The notes: a model not told the origin generated them from the sequence alone. A stretch of DNA of 11,740 bases from Hyphomicrobiales bacterium (GCA_021775835.1 JAJFHC010000186.1:1-11740), one strand, 5' to 3'. Counted from the stretch's first letter, positions 1 through 7,188 are shown. Translations and numbers: made by a program.

Positions 1-1
1 C

Positions 2-151
2 ATCAAGATGCGCATGGGCGCCACCCACTTCCTGATGAAGCGACTGAAGAATGTCAAAACCGAGATCGCCTTGAGCGTGCTTGCCTAAAATCTCACCCGG
101 GTCATGAACATCGTTGGCATTCGCCCGCTGATGGCGGCAATACAGGCGTGA
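2..151 (+). pseudogene. C-terminal fragment of IS transposase, interrupted by a stop codon
   Basis: Reading from base 2, the protein runs through MGATHFLMKRLKNVKTEIAL and on to a TAA at 86-88. The same frame then continues as NLTRVMNIVGIRPLMAAIQA to a TGA at 149-151. In DDE transposases of the IS1182/IS5 type this C-terminal block is usually followed by LAYN-L, so the TAA sits where a tyrosine codon (TAT/TAC) is expected. One base change would explain it. The product would lose only its last about 20 residues, so the effect on activity is uncertain. The gene starts outside the window, so whether other lesions exist is unknown. The family assignment comes from the remembered signature and is moderately sure. 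Confidence 0.65.
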
Positions 152-309
152 ACGGCCACTCTGCTCTCACGTCCGCCCCTAATGTTGCCTGAAACCGCCT
201 CATACCGCTCCAAAGCTCGTCAATAGCGCCAATTAGCCAAAAATCGGCAAAAAGCCGCAGAAATGTCAAAGCACGAGCAACCGTCCCCAAAACCAACAAT
301 CTCGAGGCG

Positions 310-329
310 TTTTCACACAGCCAAGACCC
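310..329. repeat. IS terminal inverted-repeat motif, copy 1
   Basis: The sequence ttttcacacagccaagaccc lies about 160 bp downstream of the transposase stop, where the right IS end should be. Near-identical motifs occur at 1792-1811 (one base different) and, inverted and more diverged, at 1652-1670. This is the best estimate of the IS boundary. Confidence 0.55.
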
Positions 330-460
330 AGCTCGGACATCGAGGGTCCATCGATACTCTCTGCGTTTCCAACTACGGTTCATTTTCTGCATCGCCCTGG
401 ATGGGGTAGATTTCATTGCGAAGTGAATTGCCAATTGTTGCGCACTTATTGGAGGGAACG
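330..460. other. Gene-free flank between IS end and psiE remnant
   Basis: I see no supportable coding region here. The minus-strand open frame that covers 102-473 spans the IS tail and this flank without any recognisable domain or ribosome binding site. I treat it as chance. A GGAGGG at 451-456 is the likely ribosome binding site of the decayed gene that follows. Confidence 0.4.
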
Positions 461-749
461 GTGGCTCAAACAAAAACCAAATATTCGATAGCTATACGAA
501 AACATGGCGCGAGCTGGGGTTCCATCAACGTTTTGAACAGATCGTGGCAATTTTGCTGAACTTTCTTGTGTCGTTCAAATTGCAATCCTGGCCCTCGTGC
601 GGAAATTCATTCTCATCGACGCTTCGAAGACCGAAGCGATGGTGCTGGTCGGCCTGGGCGTAATTGTTTTCTCTCTGGCTGCATTCCATTGGACTGTGCA
701 ATTCGTCGAAAAAAGCAACTTGGAAATGGCATCTCGCAAAGTGCAATGA
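461..749 (+). pseudogene. Remnant of a PsiE-family membrane protein gene
   Basis: This is a degraded gene for a phosphate-starvation-inducible PsiE-type small membrane protein (function of the family poorly known; four-helix inner-membrane protein). A GTG at 461 stands 4-9 bases after a GGAGGG box, but its frame stops early. The frame starting around 499 encodes KTWRELGFHQRFEQIVAILL, matching the N-terminus and first helix of the family. From about 570 a third frame encodes VVQIAILALVRKFILIDASK and continues through a last hydrophobic helix to TGA at 747-749, matching the family's C-terminus. The middle (about 65-70 residues, helices 1-3 in intact members) is missing. The locus therefore carries at least one small frameshift plus one internal deletion of roughly 200 bp. 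No intact product is possible. The family call rests on the two matching ends in the correct order. Confidence 0.6.
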
Positions 750-884
750 TCGAGGGTTACATCATCACATTGCTGTGCGATCCCGTAGCGTAAGGCGCCC
801 TCATTTCCTCGATCATGATGCAATGCGCGAGGCACGGTTGCCGCAATGCACCGTAGCAGGACCACAAAAAAATTGTCGAGTTGA

Positions 885-1484
885 TCAGATTGCAGGAATG
901 AGAAACGCCGCAATCACTCTAACGTTTCCGTCGGGGCCGGTCCTGACGAGAAAAACCTCGCCCGATGAGACGCTTCGTCCTGTAAGCGCCGTGATGTTCA
1001 CCTGGTGTGTAACAAGCAAGACCGTTTCGGACTCAGACAAGGATCTTAGAAATTCCCTGACCTCTTCAGTCTGAGCATCTGCAGTTGAGCGGTTCTGATA
1101 AAAGGAATTCAAGCCGGGAAAGTCAATGGGCTTTCCGAATTCAAGCACATCGGCGGTTTCGCGGCATCGGCACCACTGACTGGTCAAGACCCTGTCAAAG
1201 ACGATGCCGGCAGTCTTCAACGCACGGCCAAGCGACCGCGCCTGCTCTCGCCCGCGCTCATCGAGGTTTCTTTGCGTGCTGCAATCGCCGATCTGAAACG
1301 CCGCCGGATCTCCTGTCCCTGGAGCCAGGGCGTGGCGCATAATGGCGTGAATGCCTGGCTGTTTGAGTGTCTCCAGGACAGAGGCGGTCCCGGCTTTGCC
1401 CGATAGCGGCAGAACGGAAAAAAAGGTGGCGACGAGCACCAATAGTATCCGGACGGGAACGACGATGCGTGCAAGGCGAGCCAT
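885..1484 (-). CDS. Secreted histidine phosphatase family protein
   Basis: This encodes a 199-residue phosphohistidine-type phosphatase (phosphoglycerate-mutase-like fold). The first about 34 residues are a signal peptide with arginines followed by a hydrophobic stretch (VRILLVLVATFFSVLPL), so the enzyme probably acts in the periplasm. The catalytic motif appears as IMRHALAPGTGDP, with the nucleophile His51 after Arg50. A second conserved block is SQWCRCRETADVL around residues 103-114, and the second catalytic histidine is His160 in LLVTHQVNITALTG. Length and motif order match the small alphaproteobacterial family of this type. The natural substrate is unknown. I chose the ATG at 1484 because it begins directly at the signal peptide. 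A TTG at 1565 or ATG at 1556 would add an implausible polar extension before it. No strong ribosome binding site is visible. It stands alone on the minus strand between damaged sequences, yet the frame is intact. Confidence 0.85.
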   Translation of the reverse strand: MARLARIVVPVRILLVLVATFFSVLPLSGKAGTASVLETLKQPGIHAIMRHALAPGTGDPAAFQIGDCSTQRNLDERGREQARSLGRALKTAGIVFDRVLTSQWCRCRETADVLEFGKPIDFPGLNSFYQNRSTADAQTEEVREFLRSLSESETVLLVTHQVNITALTGRSVSSGEVFLVRTGPDGNVRVIAAFLIPAI

Positions 1485-1941
1485 GGGGGCAGGATAGCGT
1501 TCAGGCCGTTCGCTGTCTATTTGTGTTACTGTCACCGTAATCTTGTTCCGTAGCATCCTCGACAACCGACGATGTCAGTTTTCTCACTGTTTTCGTCCGT
1601 TGACGTACAGACAACAGACCCTTGACGAACGCGGCGCGAGTTACCGCTTGTGACCCTGGCTGCGTGAAAACGTGCTTATTGAGCCGATCAGAGGTCAAAT
1701 CCGAAAACATCACTTTCCTAAGCCATTGATTTTAATGACTCCCAATTTTGGATGAAGGCTGCGAATTCGTAGTTTGGCTCAATTTCCGATGTTTTCACAC
1801 AACCAAGACCCATATGCGACTCTACCGCCTCTAAGCGGCACGGGCATCTTGGTGCATGCGTACCGTCTGCAATTTTTTGACAAGCTGAAGAGATGACCCA
1901 AGCAAAAATTTGATTGACCTTGCTGTGGCGGTGCGGATTTC
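1485..1941. other. Intergenic region holding a MITE-like element
   Basis: This is 457 bp between the phosphatase and the symporter. Its middle (1652-1811) is bounded by inverted repeats and is listed separately. Open frames across it on the minus strand (1501-1713 and 1718-1984) read through the repeat arms, have no recognisable domain and are not called. I saw no convincing terminator for the symporter in 1812-1941. Confidence 0.5.
1652..1811. mobile_element. MITE-like 160-bp element with inverted ends related to the IS at 1-330
   Basis: The left arm (1652-1685) and the reverse complement of the right arm (1776-1811) align over about 34 bp. They share tgaaaac and ttgagcc in the same order, with scattered differences. 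The right arm also shares about 20 bp with the IS terminal motif at 310-329, with a single mismatch. The interior is about 90 bp of AT-rich sequence without a gene. This arrangement (two end-like arms, no transposase) is typical of a miniature inverted-repeat element mobilised by a related full-length IS. No target duplication is evident. It could alternatively be two abutting solo IS ends. Confidence 0.5.
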
Positions 1942-3273
1942 TTACGGCCCGTTCGGTCGAGTCAGCCGTTTGGTCACTAGACACGCCACCATATCACCAG
2001 TAACGTTGATTACCGTTCGCAACATGTCGAGCGGTCGATCAACTCCGAGAATGATGGCAATGCCGGCGGCCGGAATGCCTACACTGGTAAGGATCGTCGC
2101 CAGTATCACAATGCCAACGCCGGGCGTTCCGGGAGAGCCGATTGCGGCACCTGTTGCCATGACTATGACCAACATAAAACCGGCCAGACCGATTTCGACA
2201 CCGAACACTTGAGCAAGAAAAATAGTTGCGATCCCCTGATAGATCGCGGTTCCGCCCATATTAATCGTCGTGCCAAGGGGGATGACAAAACGGGCAATTG
2301 ACTGGTTAACGTCCAGCTTTTCCTCTACCGTAGAAAGTGTGATGGGCATAATGGCCGCAGAGCTCGACGTCGAAAACGCCAGGAGAAGAACTTCGCCGGT
2401 CTGGCCGATAAACCGTTGCGGACTCATGCCCGAGGCTGCCCAGCCAATCAGAAGGTAGAGCACAAACAGAACCGCCAGACCGCCGATCACCACCAGAACA
2501 TAGATACCGGTACCGAGCAGCGTAGCGAGCCCCACCCGCGCAGTAATTTCCGCCAGAAGACCAAACACTGCCAATGGAGCGAAACGCAGCACCCATTTGA
2601 CGATAATCATGCAAGCAGCTTGAAGAGAGGCCAGCAGATCCAAAAGCGGCTTGCTTTGGTCTGCTGGCATAATCAACAAAGCGATGCCGAATATGGCGGC
2701 GGTTATTACGATCTGCAGCATGTTTCCGCTGACAAAACTCGCCAGAGGATCACGTGGAAACAGCGCCGTAATAACGCCTGGAATCTCAGCGGCATCCGGG
2801 ATGCTCGCCGGTTTGGCCGCCAAGGCCGCTTGCCCTTTGGACATAGCCATATGCATCGACACGCCATCAATGTAGCTGCCCGGCTTTATCACCAGTGCCA
2901 GAACGATGCCAATAACGACGGCTGCAACGGTCGTCGCCAAGAAGAAAGCTACAGTCCAACTGCCAAGCTTTCCGAGATCGCTCGATCCCTGACCAGCGCA
3001 GATACCCCGAATGATGGAGGCAACTACCAACGGGATGACAACAAACTGGATGACAACAAACTGGATGGAGATTAGGAACAATTGACCCGGGAGAGCGATC
3101 CAATTGCCCACGACGACCGATATCCGCGTGGGGACCAGGCCGGCGGCCGGACCAATCAGGATGCCCGTACCAATGCCGAGCACCATCCCGATAATCACCT
3201 GAAGCCATAATTTTTCACGCAGCAAGCTAGAAAGCTGGTCACTGAGATTGATCAAGGATCGGGAAAGAACCAT
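1942..3273 (-). CDS. Dicarboxylate/amino acid:cation symporter (DAACS family)
   Basis: This encodes a 443-residue inner-membrane secondary transporter of the sodium/proton-dicarboxylate or amino acid symporter family (GltP/DctA/GltT fold). It imports a dicarboxylate or acidic amino acid with cations; the exact substrate is not predictable here. The family hallmarks are in order: the helix after a basic N-terminus (LWLQVIIGMVLGIGTGILIG, 22-41), the serine-rich hairpin loop LLAFSTSSSAAIMP (297-310), TTINMGGTAIYQ (335-346, NMGGT in place of the commoner NMDGT), the second hairpin around AIGSPGTPGVG (377-387), and the substrate-binding helix DRPLDMLRTVINVTGD (412-427). It is full length for the family. 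An exact 15-bp tandem duplication repeats residues QFVVI (71-75 and 76-80) in an early helix. A 17-bp palindrome lies 19 bp before the start codon. The ATG at 3273 lacks a strong ribosome binding site but gives the usual N-terminal length. The gene is monocistronic. Confidence 0.92.
   Translation of the reverse strand: MVLSRSLINLSDQLSSLLREKLWLQVIIGMVLGIGTGILIGPAAGLVPTRISVVVGNWIALPGQLFLISIQFVVIQFVVIPLVVASIIRGICAGQGSSDLGKLGSWTVAFFLATTVAAVVIGIVLALVIKPGSYIDGVSMHMAMSKGQAALAAKPASIPDAAEIPGVITALFPRDPLASFVSGNMLQIVITAAIFGIALLIMPADQSKPLLDLLASLQAACMIIVKWVLRFAPLAVFGLLAEITARVGLATLLGTGIYVLVVIGGLAVLFVLYLLIGWAASGMSPQRFIGQTGEVLLLAFSTSSSAAIMPITLSTVEEKLDVNQSIARFVIPLGTTINMGGTAIYQGIATIFLAQVFGVEIGLAGFMLVIVMATGAAIGSPGTPGVGIVILATILTSVGIPAAGIAIILGVDRPLDMLRTVINVTGDMVACLVTKRLTRPNGP
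3034..3063. repeat. Two-copy 15-bp tandem repeat inside the symporter gene
   Basis: The unit gatgacaacaaactg is present twice without mismatch (3034-3048 and 3049-3063). It keeps the frame and doubles the pentapeptide QFVVI. Family members usually have a single block at this point in the sequence, leading into the conserved IPLV-ASIIRG. Confidence 0.9.
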
Positions 3274-3291
3274 CGGTCAAACAACGATCAT

Positions 3292-3308
3292 CAGATCCAG
3301 AGGATCTG
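3292..3308. promoter_or_regulatory. 17-bp palindrome upstream of the symporter, candidate operator
   Basis: The arms cagatcc and ggatctg are perfect inverted repeats around a 3-bp centre (aga). The site ends 19 bp before the symporter start codon, a position where a bound repressor would block transcription or initiation. The cognate regulator is not known; none is encoded adjacent to it. Confidence 0.4.
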
Positions 3309-3387
3309 TCTATGTGTGAAATTCATCAAATCGACGCTTCCAATAAGAACCATAAATCACACAGCAGTGTGCACGTTTTTGCTGTCA

Positions 3388-3525
3388 TTACCAAGTTGGC
3401 CTGCCGATAGTCCAACCACGTTTCCCGCCCTTGATCGCGGTCAGCTTGAGCTGGCAACCGTCTTTGACCAATTGCGAAGCACGGCTGTCCAAATTTGCGT
3501 CCGCCATCCCCCTCAACGCTCCCAT
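3388..3525 (-). CDS. Possible small ORF or gene remnant, unknown function
   Basis: The minus frame is open from 3648 to a TAA at 3388-3390 (86 codons). The only in-frame ATGs are at 3525 (45 aa) and 3507 (39 aa). The C-terminal part reads MADANLDSRASQLVKDGCQL followed by a basic, glycine-rich tail ending TIGRPTW, and it looks compositionally coding. The upstream part of the open frame also reads like protein but has no start codon. It may therefore be the 3' end of a gene that has lost its beginning. A purine-rich run precedes 3507 but abuts it. It lies 155 bp after the end of the DUF418 gene on the same strand. I do not recognise the family, and an antisense frame (3431-3712) is an alternative. 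Confidence 0.28.
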   Translation of the reverse strand: MGALRGMADANLDSRASQLVKDGCQLKLTAIKGGKRGWTIGRPTW

Positions 3526-3680
3526 AAGTTGGCATGCAAAGCTGCATATCAGCGCACTCCCCGCAGTAATCCCCGTCGGGCAGAAGGCCTTAGTTGGCCC
3601 ATCACGGAAGCCAGCCTCAGTGCCGTTAACTGGAGCACCAACAGTCCTTCACGGTCACGAAGAGTGGCTTCTCCACGAGA

Positions 3681-5063
3681 TCAAGACCTGGGGGCCAAAA
3701 CGGATTCGCTGACACCGTGAGCCTCTACAGGTAACCGAGATTTATCGCAAAGCATCAATCTCATCAGCCATTCCAATGGGCCTGCACCCAATACTCGAAG
3801 ACACAGTGTCGAAGAAAAGAGCAGCACGATACCAATGAGAACAGCGATCAAGAGTAGTTGGTAGTGTTCGAATTTTGCAAACAAGCCGAACCCGAATCCA
3901 AAAAACAGAGTGATGCAAATAACGGACTGGGCCACGTAATTCGTCAATGCCATCCGACCTGCAGACGCGAACAAGTTGACCAAAGATCGGAACCAACCGT
4001 TCTTCACGAGAAGAATAATGGCCGCAAGATGGCCCAGAGCAATGGACACTCTGCCGACGTCATATCCGATGTAGGTCCAGGTGTCGGTTTGCAGAAACGT
4101 TGGGCCATAACCGAAGGTGCCGCAGATGTCGGCTAAGTTCAGCGTCAAGCCTATGCCGTAACTGACTACTGCCATTCTGGTGTAAAACGCGTTTGATCGT
4201 TCAGCGCCCAGCACGCCCAGCTTGAAAAGTGCCATCCCGATAAGCATGAGTGCACCAACGTCCACCATATGAGTTTTAAACAATTCAGTGGTTTGCTGTT
4301 CAAAAGTCATGGGAATTGTGGCCAAGAAGTTTTCGACATAACCGCCGCTTCTGATCTGGTACTCGGCAACCCAATCCTCCAACAACGTCTTGAGAATTTC
4401 GTCATCGTCTGTATCGAGGTTCAGCTGTTCGATCGGGTTCGAAATCAGGACCGGCGCCACTATTGTTGGTTGGAGTTGCGATACCGTTTGCTCGGTGGAC
4501 AACTCATCCAGGAACAAAGCGAACATGCTTATAATGGTGGATACAACGATCATGCAGGCTGCCGTTGCGATAAGCGTTCTTGCCGATAGGTTGCGAAGTG
4601 GAAATAAGAACATTCCCAACAGACCGTAAAGAAACAAAACGTCGTAAGTCCAGAGCAGGAAATAACCGTGCAACAGTCCAAGACCCATGAGACACAACAG
4701 TCTGCGAAAGTATCGGTCCACACGTGCAACAGGCGTCGAACCGATATTTGTCTGCAAGATCATGAGGGCGCTTGCACCAAACAGCATCGAGAACAGGGCC
4801 CGCATAACACCATCCACGAATATTTCCGTGAACGCCCATGACAAAATATTCAACACTTGGGCGTCGCCCCAGATAACTGGAACCGCGTAGGCGCTGCTTG
4901 GCATGCCAAACAGGTAAATATTGCGAAACAGTATGCCGAGCACGGCAAATCCCCTCACGCAATCGATGGAAACATTTCTTTCTGCTGCCGATGAAGCTTC
5001 AATATCAACTGATCGCAACGCAGCTGTAACCGACTGCGTCGCTGCGCTCGTGGCTATGGCCAT
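3681..5063 (-). CDS. DUF418 domain-containing membrane protein
   Basis: This encodes a 460-residue polytopic inner-membrane protein of the DUF418 (YeiB-like) family, whose biochemical role is undefined. The N-terminal conserved stretch is SIDCVRGFAVLGILFRNIYL (32-51) followed by FGMPSSAYAVP. Further hydrophobic segments include 87-104, 123-155 and 163-185. A polar loop covers about 187-265. The DUF418 core follows, with SAGRMALTNYVAQSVICITLFFG (367-389) and AGPLEWLMRLM (427-437), the latter matching the family's GPLEWLWR signature. The length is normal. The ATG at 5063 is preceded by GGAG about 10 bases upstream. The extra about 30 polar residues before the conserved block could mean a later true start, but no better one is evident. 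It stands 170 bp downstream of the CBS-domain gene on the same strand, with no sign of a shared transcript. Confidence 0.88.
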   Translation of the reverse strand: MAIATSAATQSVTAALRSVDIEASSAAERNVSIDCVRGFAVLGILFRNIYLFGMPSSAYAVPVIWGDAQVLNILSWAFTEIFVDGVMRALFSMLFGASALMILQTNIGSTPVARVDRYFRRLLCLMGLGLLHGYFLLWTYDVLFLYGLLGMFLFPLRNLSARTLIATAACMIVVSTIISMFALFLDELSTEQTVSQLQPTIVAPVLISNPIEQLNLDTDDDEILKTLLEDWVAEYQIRSGGYVENFLATIPMTFEQQTTELFKTHMVDVGALMLIGMALFKLGVLGAERSNAFYTRMAVVSYGIGLTLNLADICGTFGYGPTFLQTDTWTYIGYDVGRVSIALGHLAAIILLVKNGWFRSLVNLFASAGRMALTNYVAQSVICITLFFGFGFGLFAKFEHYQLLLIAVLIGIVLLFSSTLCLRVLGAGPLEWLMRLMLCDKSRLPVEAHGVSESVLAPRS

Positions 5064-5233
5064 GGACTGCGAACTCCAGGAAATGAGCTAATTTGCAACT
5101 TGCAAAAAGAGCACGTGCAATCAATGTGAGATGTGAGAAACTCGGTGCCATGATTTTCTCACCGCTCAGATACATCAACTCTGAATCGCAATGCACTTTT
5201 GCGCAAAACGACCACTTTCGACAATCGAATGTT

Positions 5234-5755
5234 TTAGATGGATCGCATCGAATATTCCGATGGATTTGATGTGACCGCCCGTACGGGAGAAACTGTCAAT
5301 TCATCATCTCCGGTATCAGGAATTGAGCCATTTGTGGATCGGCGGCGGGTAGCTACGGATGACAGAAGTGTCAAAACATGTTCTTTCGGCGCTCCAGTTA
5401 CAACATCCCCAAGGGAAATCATCCCGGAAAGTCTCTTTTGGCGGGTCAGCACCGGAAGCCGGCGAATTCTTCTTTTGCGCATGATCCTGATCGCATCCGA
5501 CAGGTCATCAGTCTCATGGCAATAGATAACTTTTCTCGTCATGACGTCGCGGGCGAGGGCATTGGACCAAGTCCTGCCTTTCGCAACTGCCCGGCATACG
5601 ATGTCTCTGTCAGTTACAATGCCGACAAGACGATCGTTTCGGCCAACCACAACTGTTCCTACACCTCTGGTCTGCATGATCCTGGCAATTTCAGAAACCG
5701 GTGTGTCCGCTTCTACCCAAAGGGCGCCGCGGTGCATGATGTTTTCTACCTTCAT
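5234..5755 (-). CDS. CBS-domain pair protein
   Basis: This encodes a 173-residue soluble protein made of a tandem CBS pair (Bateman module), a fold that usually binds adenine nucleotides and signals energy state. The first repeat spans about 1-60, from MKVENIMHRGALWVEADTPV to VGIVTDRDIVCRAV. The second spans about 66-125, with VMTRKVIYCHETDDL, RRLPVL and MISLGDVV. Residues 130-173 form a serine/threonine-rich, probably disordered tail that is longer than usual for stand-alone CBS proteins. I chose the ATG at 5755 because it starts at the conserved repeat and has GGAG 7 bases upstream. The open frame continues to 5884 but adds a non-homologous hydrophobic extension. There is no fused effector domain and no obvious partner next to it, so its target is unknown. 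Confidence 0.88.
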   Translation of the reverse strand: MKVENIMHRGALWVEADTPVSEIARIMQTRGVGTVVVGRNDRLVGIVTDRDIVCRAVAKGRTWSNALARDVMTRKVIYCHETDDLSDAIRIMRKRRIRRLPVLTRQKRLSGMISLGDVVTGAPKEHVLTLLSSVATRRRSTNGSIPDTGDDELTVSPVRAVTSNPSEYSMRSI

Positions 5756-5980
5756 GATCTTGCTCCATTGGATCGACCATATGAAGGTAGTTTGCCAGAA
5801 CCAGACGTGTAAAATGAATATAATGCGTCTCAGCCATCGATGTTTTCGATGGAGTGCAGGCCCGATTCTTCGTACGGCGGCCACGCCCTAAGCCACATGA
5901 GAGTCGACTTCGGGTGGCATCAGGTGAATCTCGCAATGCGGTAGCGTGAGTTTCGCGTTGGACCGTCGCCCCAGCCGATT

Positions 5981-6835
5981 CTAAATCAAATTCAGACGTG
6001 AGGCGGAAGCTTTCAACTCGGTCAAAATTCGTTTCATGAACTCCGAATCGACATCACTTGGATAAACCACATAAGCCGGGTAGGAAAACACCGGAGCGTC
6101 GCGAACCGTCTGTAGAGGTACAGAATCTAGGTGTTGTTTCAGGAGTCTGCGCGGGATGTAGCCCGAGGAATTGGTCTGTATCAGGTACTGAACACTGAGA
6201 GATCCAAGTTCAAGGTAGGTTCCTGGTATAGAAACCTCAGGAAAATTTAGGGCATGATCGGCACGAAATTCAGGCCCCCAGTCGATAAAGACGTAGTTGC
6301 TGGCGGGCGAGAAACGCGTGTCCCCATCGCTCGAGACCAGCACAATCTCGTCCTCGAACAGCAGTTCAACATCAAAACCCGGACGAGCTTGCGGTGTGTA
6401 CATCACACCAAAATCGTACGTGCCGTCGATCAGTCCCTGCATGAGTGTATCGGAAAATCCCAACTGCGCCCGAATGGCAACTTCAGGGGAATTTGACCGG
6501 GTGTTTGCTAACCAGTCGAGAAGGTAACCGTCCCACAAACTGTACTGTCCACCTACAGTCAGGGCGGTTTGATATCCTTCAGGCAGGGAAATCTCCAGCC
6601 GTGCATGTTCCCATACCCGCACCATGGCCTGTGCATGGCGTTGAAACTGGACACCGGCAGGTGTGAGCGTGGTTCCTGATTTGCCCCGCAGGAACAACGT
6701 CTTGCCCAACCTTTCTTCCAGAGTCTTTATTCGCGCACTGACCGTCGATTGGGTCACGAAAACGCGGTTTGCGGCATCGACGAAACTGCCTGTGTCGACT
6801 ACGGCCAGGAATGTGCGTGCCAGGCTGACGTCCAT
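5981..6835 (-). CDS. LysR-family transcriptional regulator
   Basis: This encodes a 284-residue LysR-type regulator. The N-terminal winged helix-turn-helix covers residues 1-62 (SFVDAANRVFVTQSTVSARI, 17-36, then LEERLGKTLFLR and LTPAG). A linker helix follows, then the substrate-binding-protein-like effector domain from about 88 to 284, beginning ALTVGGQYSLWDGYLLDWLA. The length is normal and the frame intact. GGAAGAG lies about 10 bases before the ATG at 6835. LysR regulators typically control a divergently transcribed neighbour through a site between the two genes. Here the plus side now holds an IS21 element, and the first plausible target is the broken MFS gene at 9432. A clean palindrome at 6896-6912 is the likely binding site, for autoregulation at least. 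The ligand is unknown. Confidence 0.92.
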   Translation of the reverse strand: MDVSLARTFLAVVDTGSFVDAANRVFVTQSTVSARIKTLEERLGKTLFLRGKSGTTLTPAGVQFQRHAQAMVRVWEHARLEISLPEGYQTALTVGGQYSLWDGYLLDWLANTRSNSPEVAIRAQLGFSDTLMQGLIDGTYDFGVMYTPQARPGFDVELLFEDEIVLVSSDGDTRFSPASNYVFIDWGPEFRADHALNFPEVSIPGTYLELGSLSVQYLIQTNSSGYIPRRLLKQHLDSVPLQTVRDAPVFSYPAYVVYPSDVDSEFMKRILTELKASASRLNLI

Positions 6836-6895
6836 GTAACTTTGCTCTTCCGTTCAACGGCGGGAAATCATTCTAGCACTCTGTAAGAATTGACC

Positions 6896-6912
6896 TATCG
6901 AAAAAGTCGATA
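6896..6912. promoter_or_regulatory. Candidate LysR binding site (palindrome)
   Basis: The sequence tatcgaaaaagtcgata has perfect 6-bp arms (tatcga/tcgata) around 5 bp and contains the T-N11-A pattern of LysR boxes. It lies about 60 bp upstream of the LysR start, which is the usual location for both self-repression and activation of a divergent promoter. Confidence 0.55.
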
Positions 6913-6993
6913 TCAAGGGCGAAATAAATTCGCTTTTCAATTCTCTTATGCAACCCTAGATGCTTTTGTCAGAACGAAGCTGCTGCGGAGGCT

Positions 6994-7060
6994 GCGCCCA
7001 CTCAAGAATGTAAGCACTCCGAATCCGTGAAATCCCGATTTGGATGAATCGAGTGGGCGC
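6994..7060. repeat. 67-bp structure with perfect 10-bp inverted ends
   Basis: The arms gcgcccactc (6994-7003) and gagtgggcgc (7051-7060) are exact reverse complements separated by 47 bp. The inner sequence has weaker pairing. It sits just outside the IS21 left end. It might be a folded recombination site, a remnant of another element or chance; there is no poly-T tail, so it is not a terminator. Confidence 0.4.
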
Positions 7061-7086
7061 TTGCAACCGAACGTTAGACTGAGAAC

Positions 7087-7153
7087 GCCGGAGCAATAAT
7101 CCACCATTGAAGCGGCCGGATTGTCCGGTTGTTGGCCGGAGTAAAACTCCACC
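7087..7153. repeat. IS21 left-end transposase binding repeats
   Basis: Two direct copies of the 19-bp repeat, gccggagcaataatccacc at 7087-7105 and gccggagtaaaactccacc at 7135-7153, lie between the left tip and istA. Confidence 0.8.
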
Positions 7154-7188
7154 AGTGGTAGCTCTTCTGCTTTTTGCAGAGGGCGAGG

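Larger units (their letters stand above)
1..330 (+). mobile_element. 3' end of an IS1182/IS5-type insertion sequence
   Basis: This is the distal part of an insertion sequence whose 5' portion lies outside the window. It consists of the transposase C-terminus (to 151), then about 160 bp of untranslated tail. It ends in a terminal-repeat-like motif, ttttcacacagccaagaccc at 310-329. A closely related motif occurs twice more in the window in opposite orientations (around 1652-1685 and 1776-1811), which supports it being a mobile-element end. The exact right boundary and any target duplication cannot be fixed because the left end is missing. The family name is inferred from the C-terminal protein signature only. 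Confidence 0.6.
3274..3680. other. 407-bp region between symporter and DUF418 gene
   Basis: It contains the palindrome at 3292-3308, a smaller perfect inverted repeat cacac/gtgtg at 3358-3371, and the possible small ORF at 3388-3525. No recognised gene or clear terminator for the DUF418 gene was seen. Confidence 0.4.

Noticed and set aside
102..473. 123-codon minus-strand open frame at the left end
   Set aside because: It is antisense to the IS tail and flank, lacks a ribosome binding site or known domain, and spans the terminal repeat.
2416..3075. 219-codon plus-strand frame
   Set aside because: It is antisense to the symporter, low in hydrophobic residues, and has no domain; it is a shadow.
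5756..5884. N-terminal extension of the CBS protein to 5884
   Set aside because: The added 43 residues are non-homologous. The ATG at 5755 has a good ribosome binding site and begins exactly at the CBS repeat.
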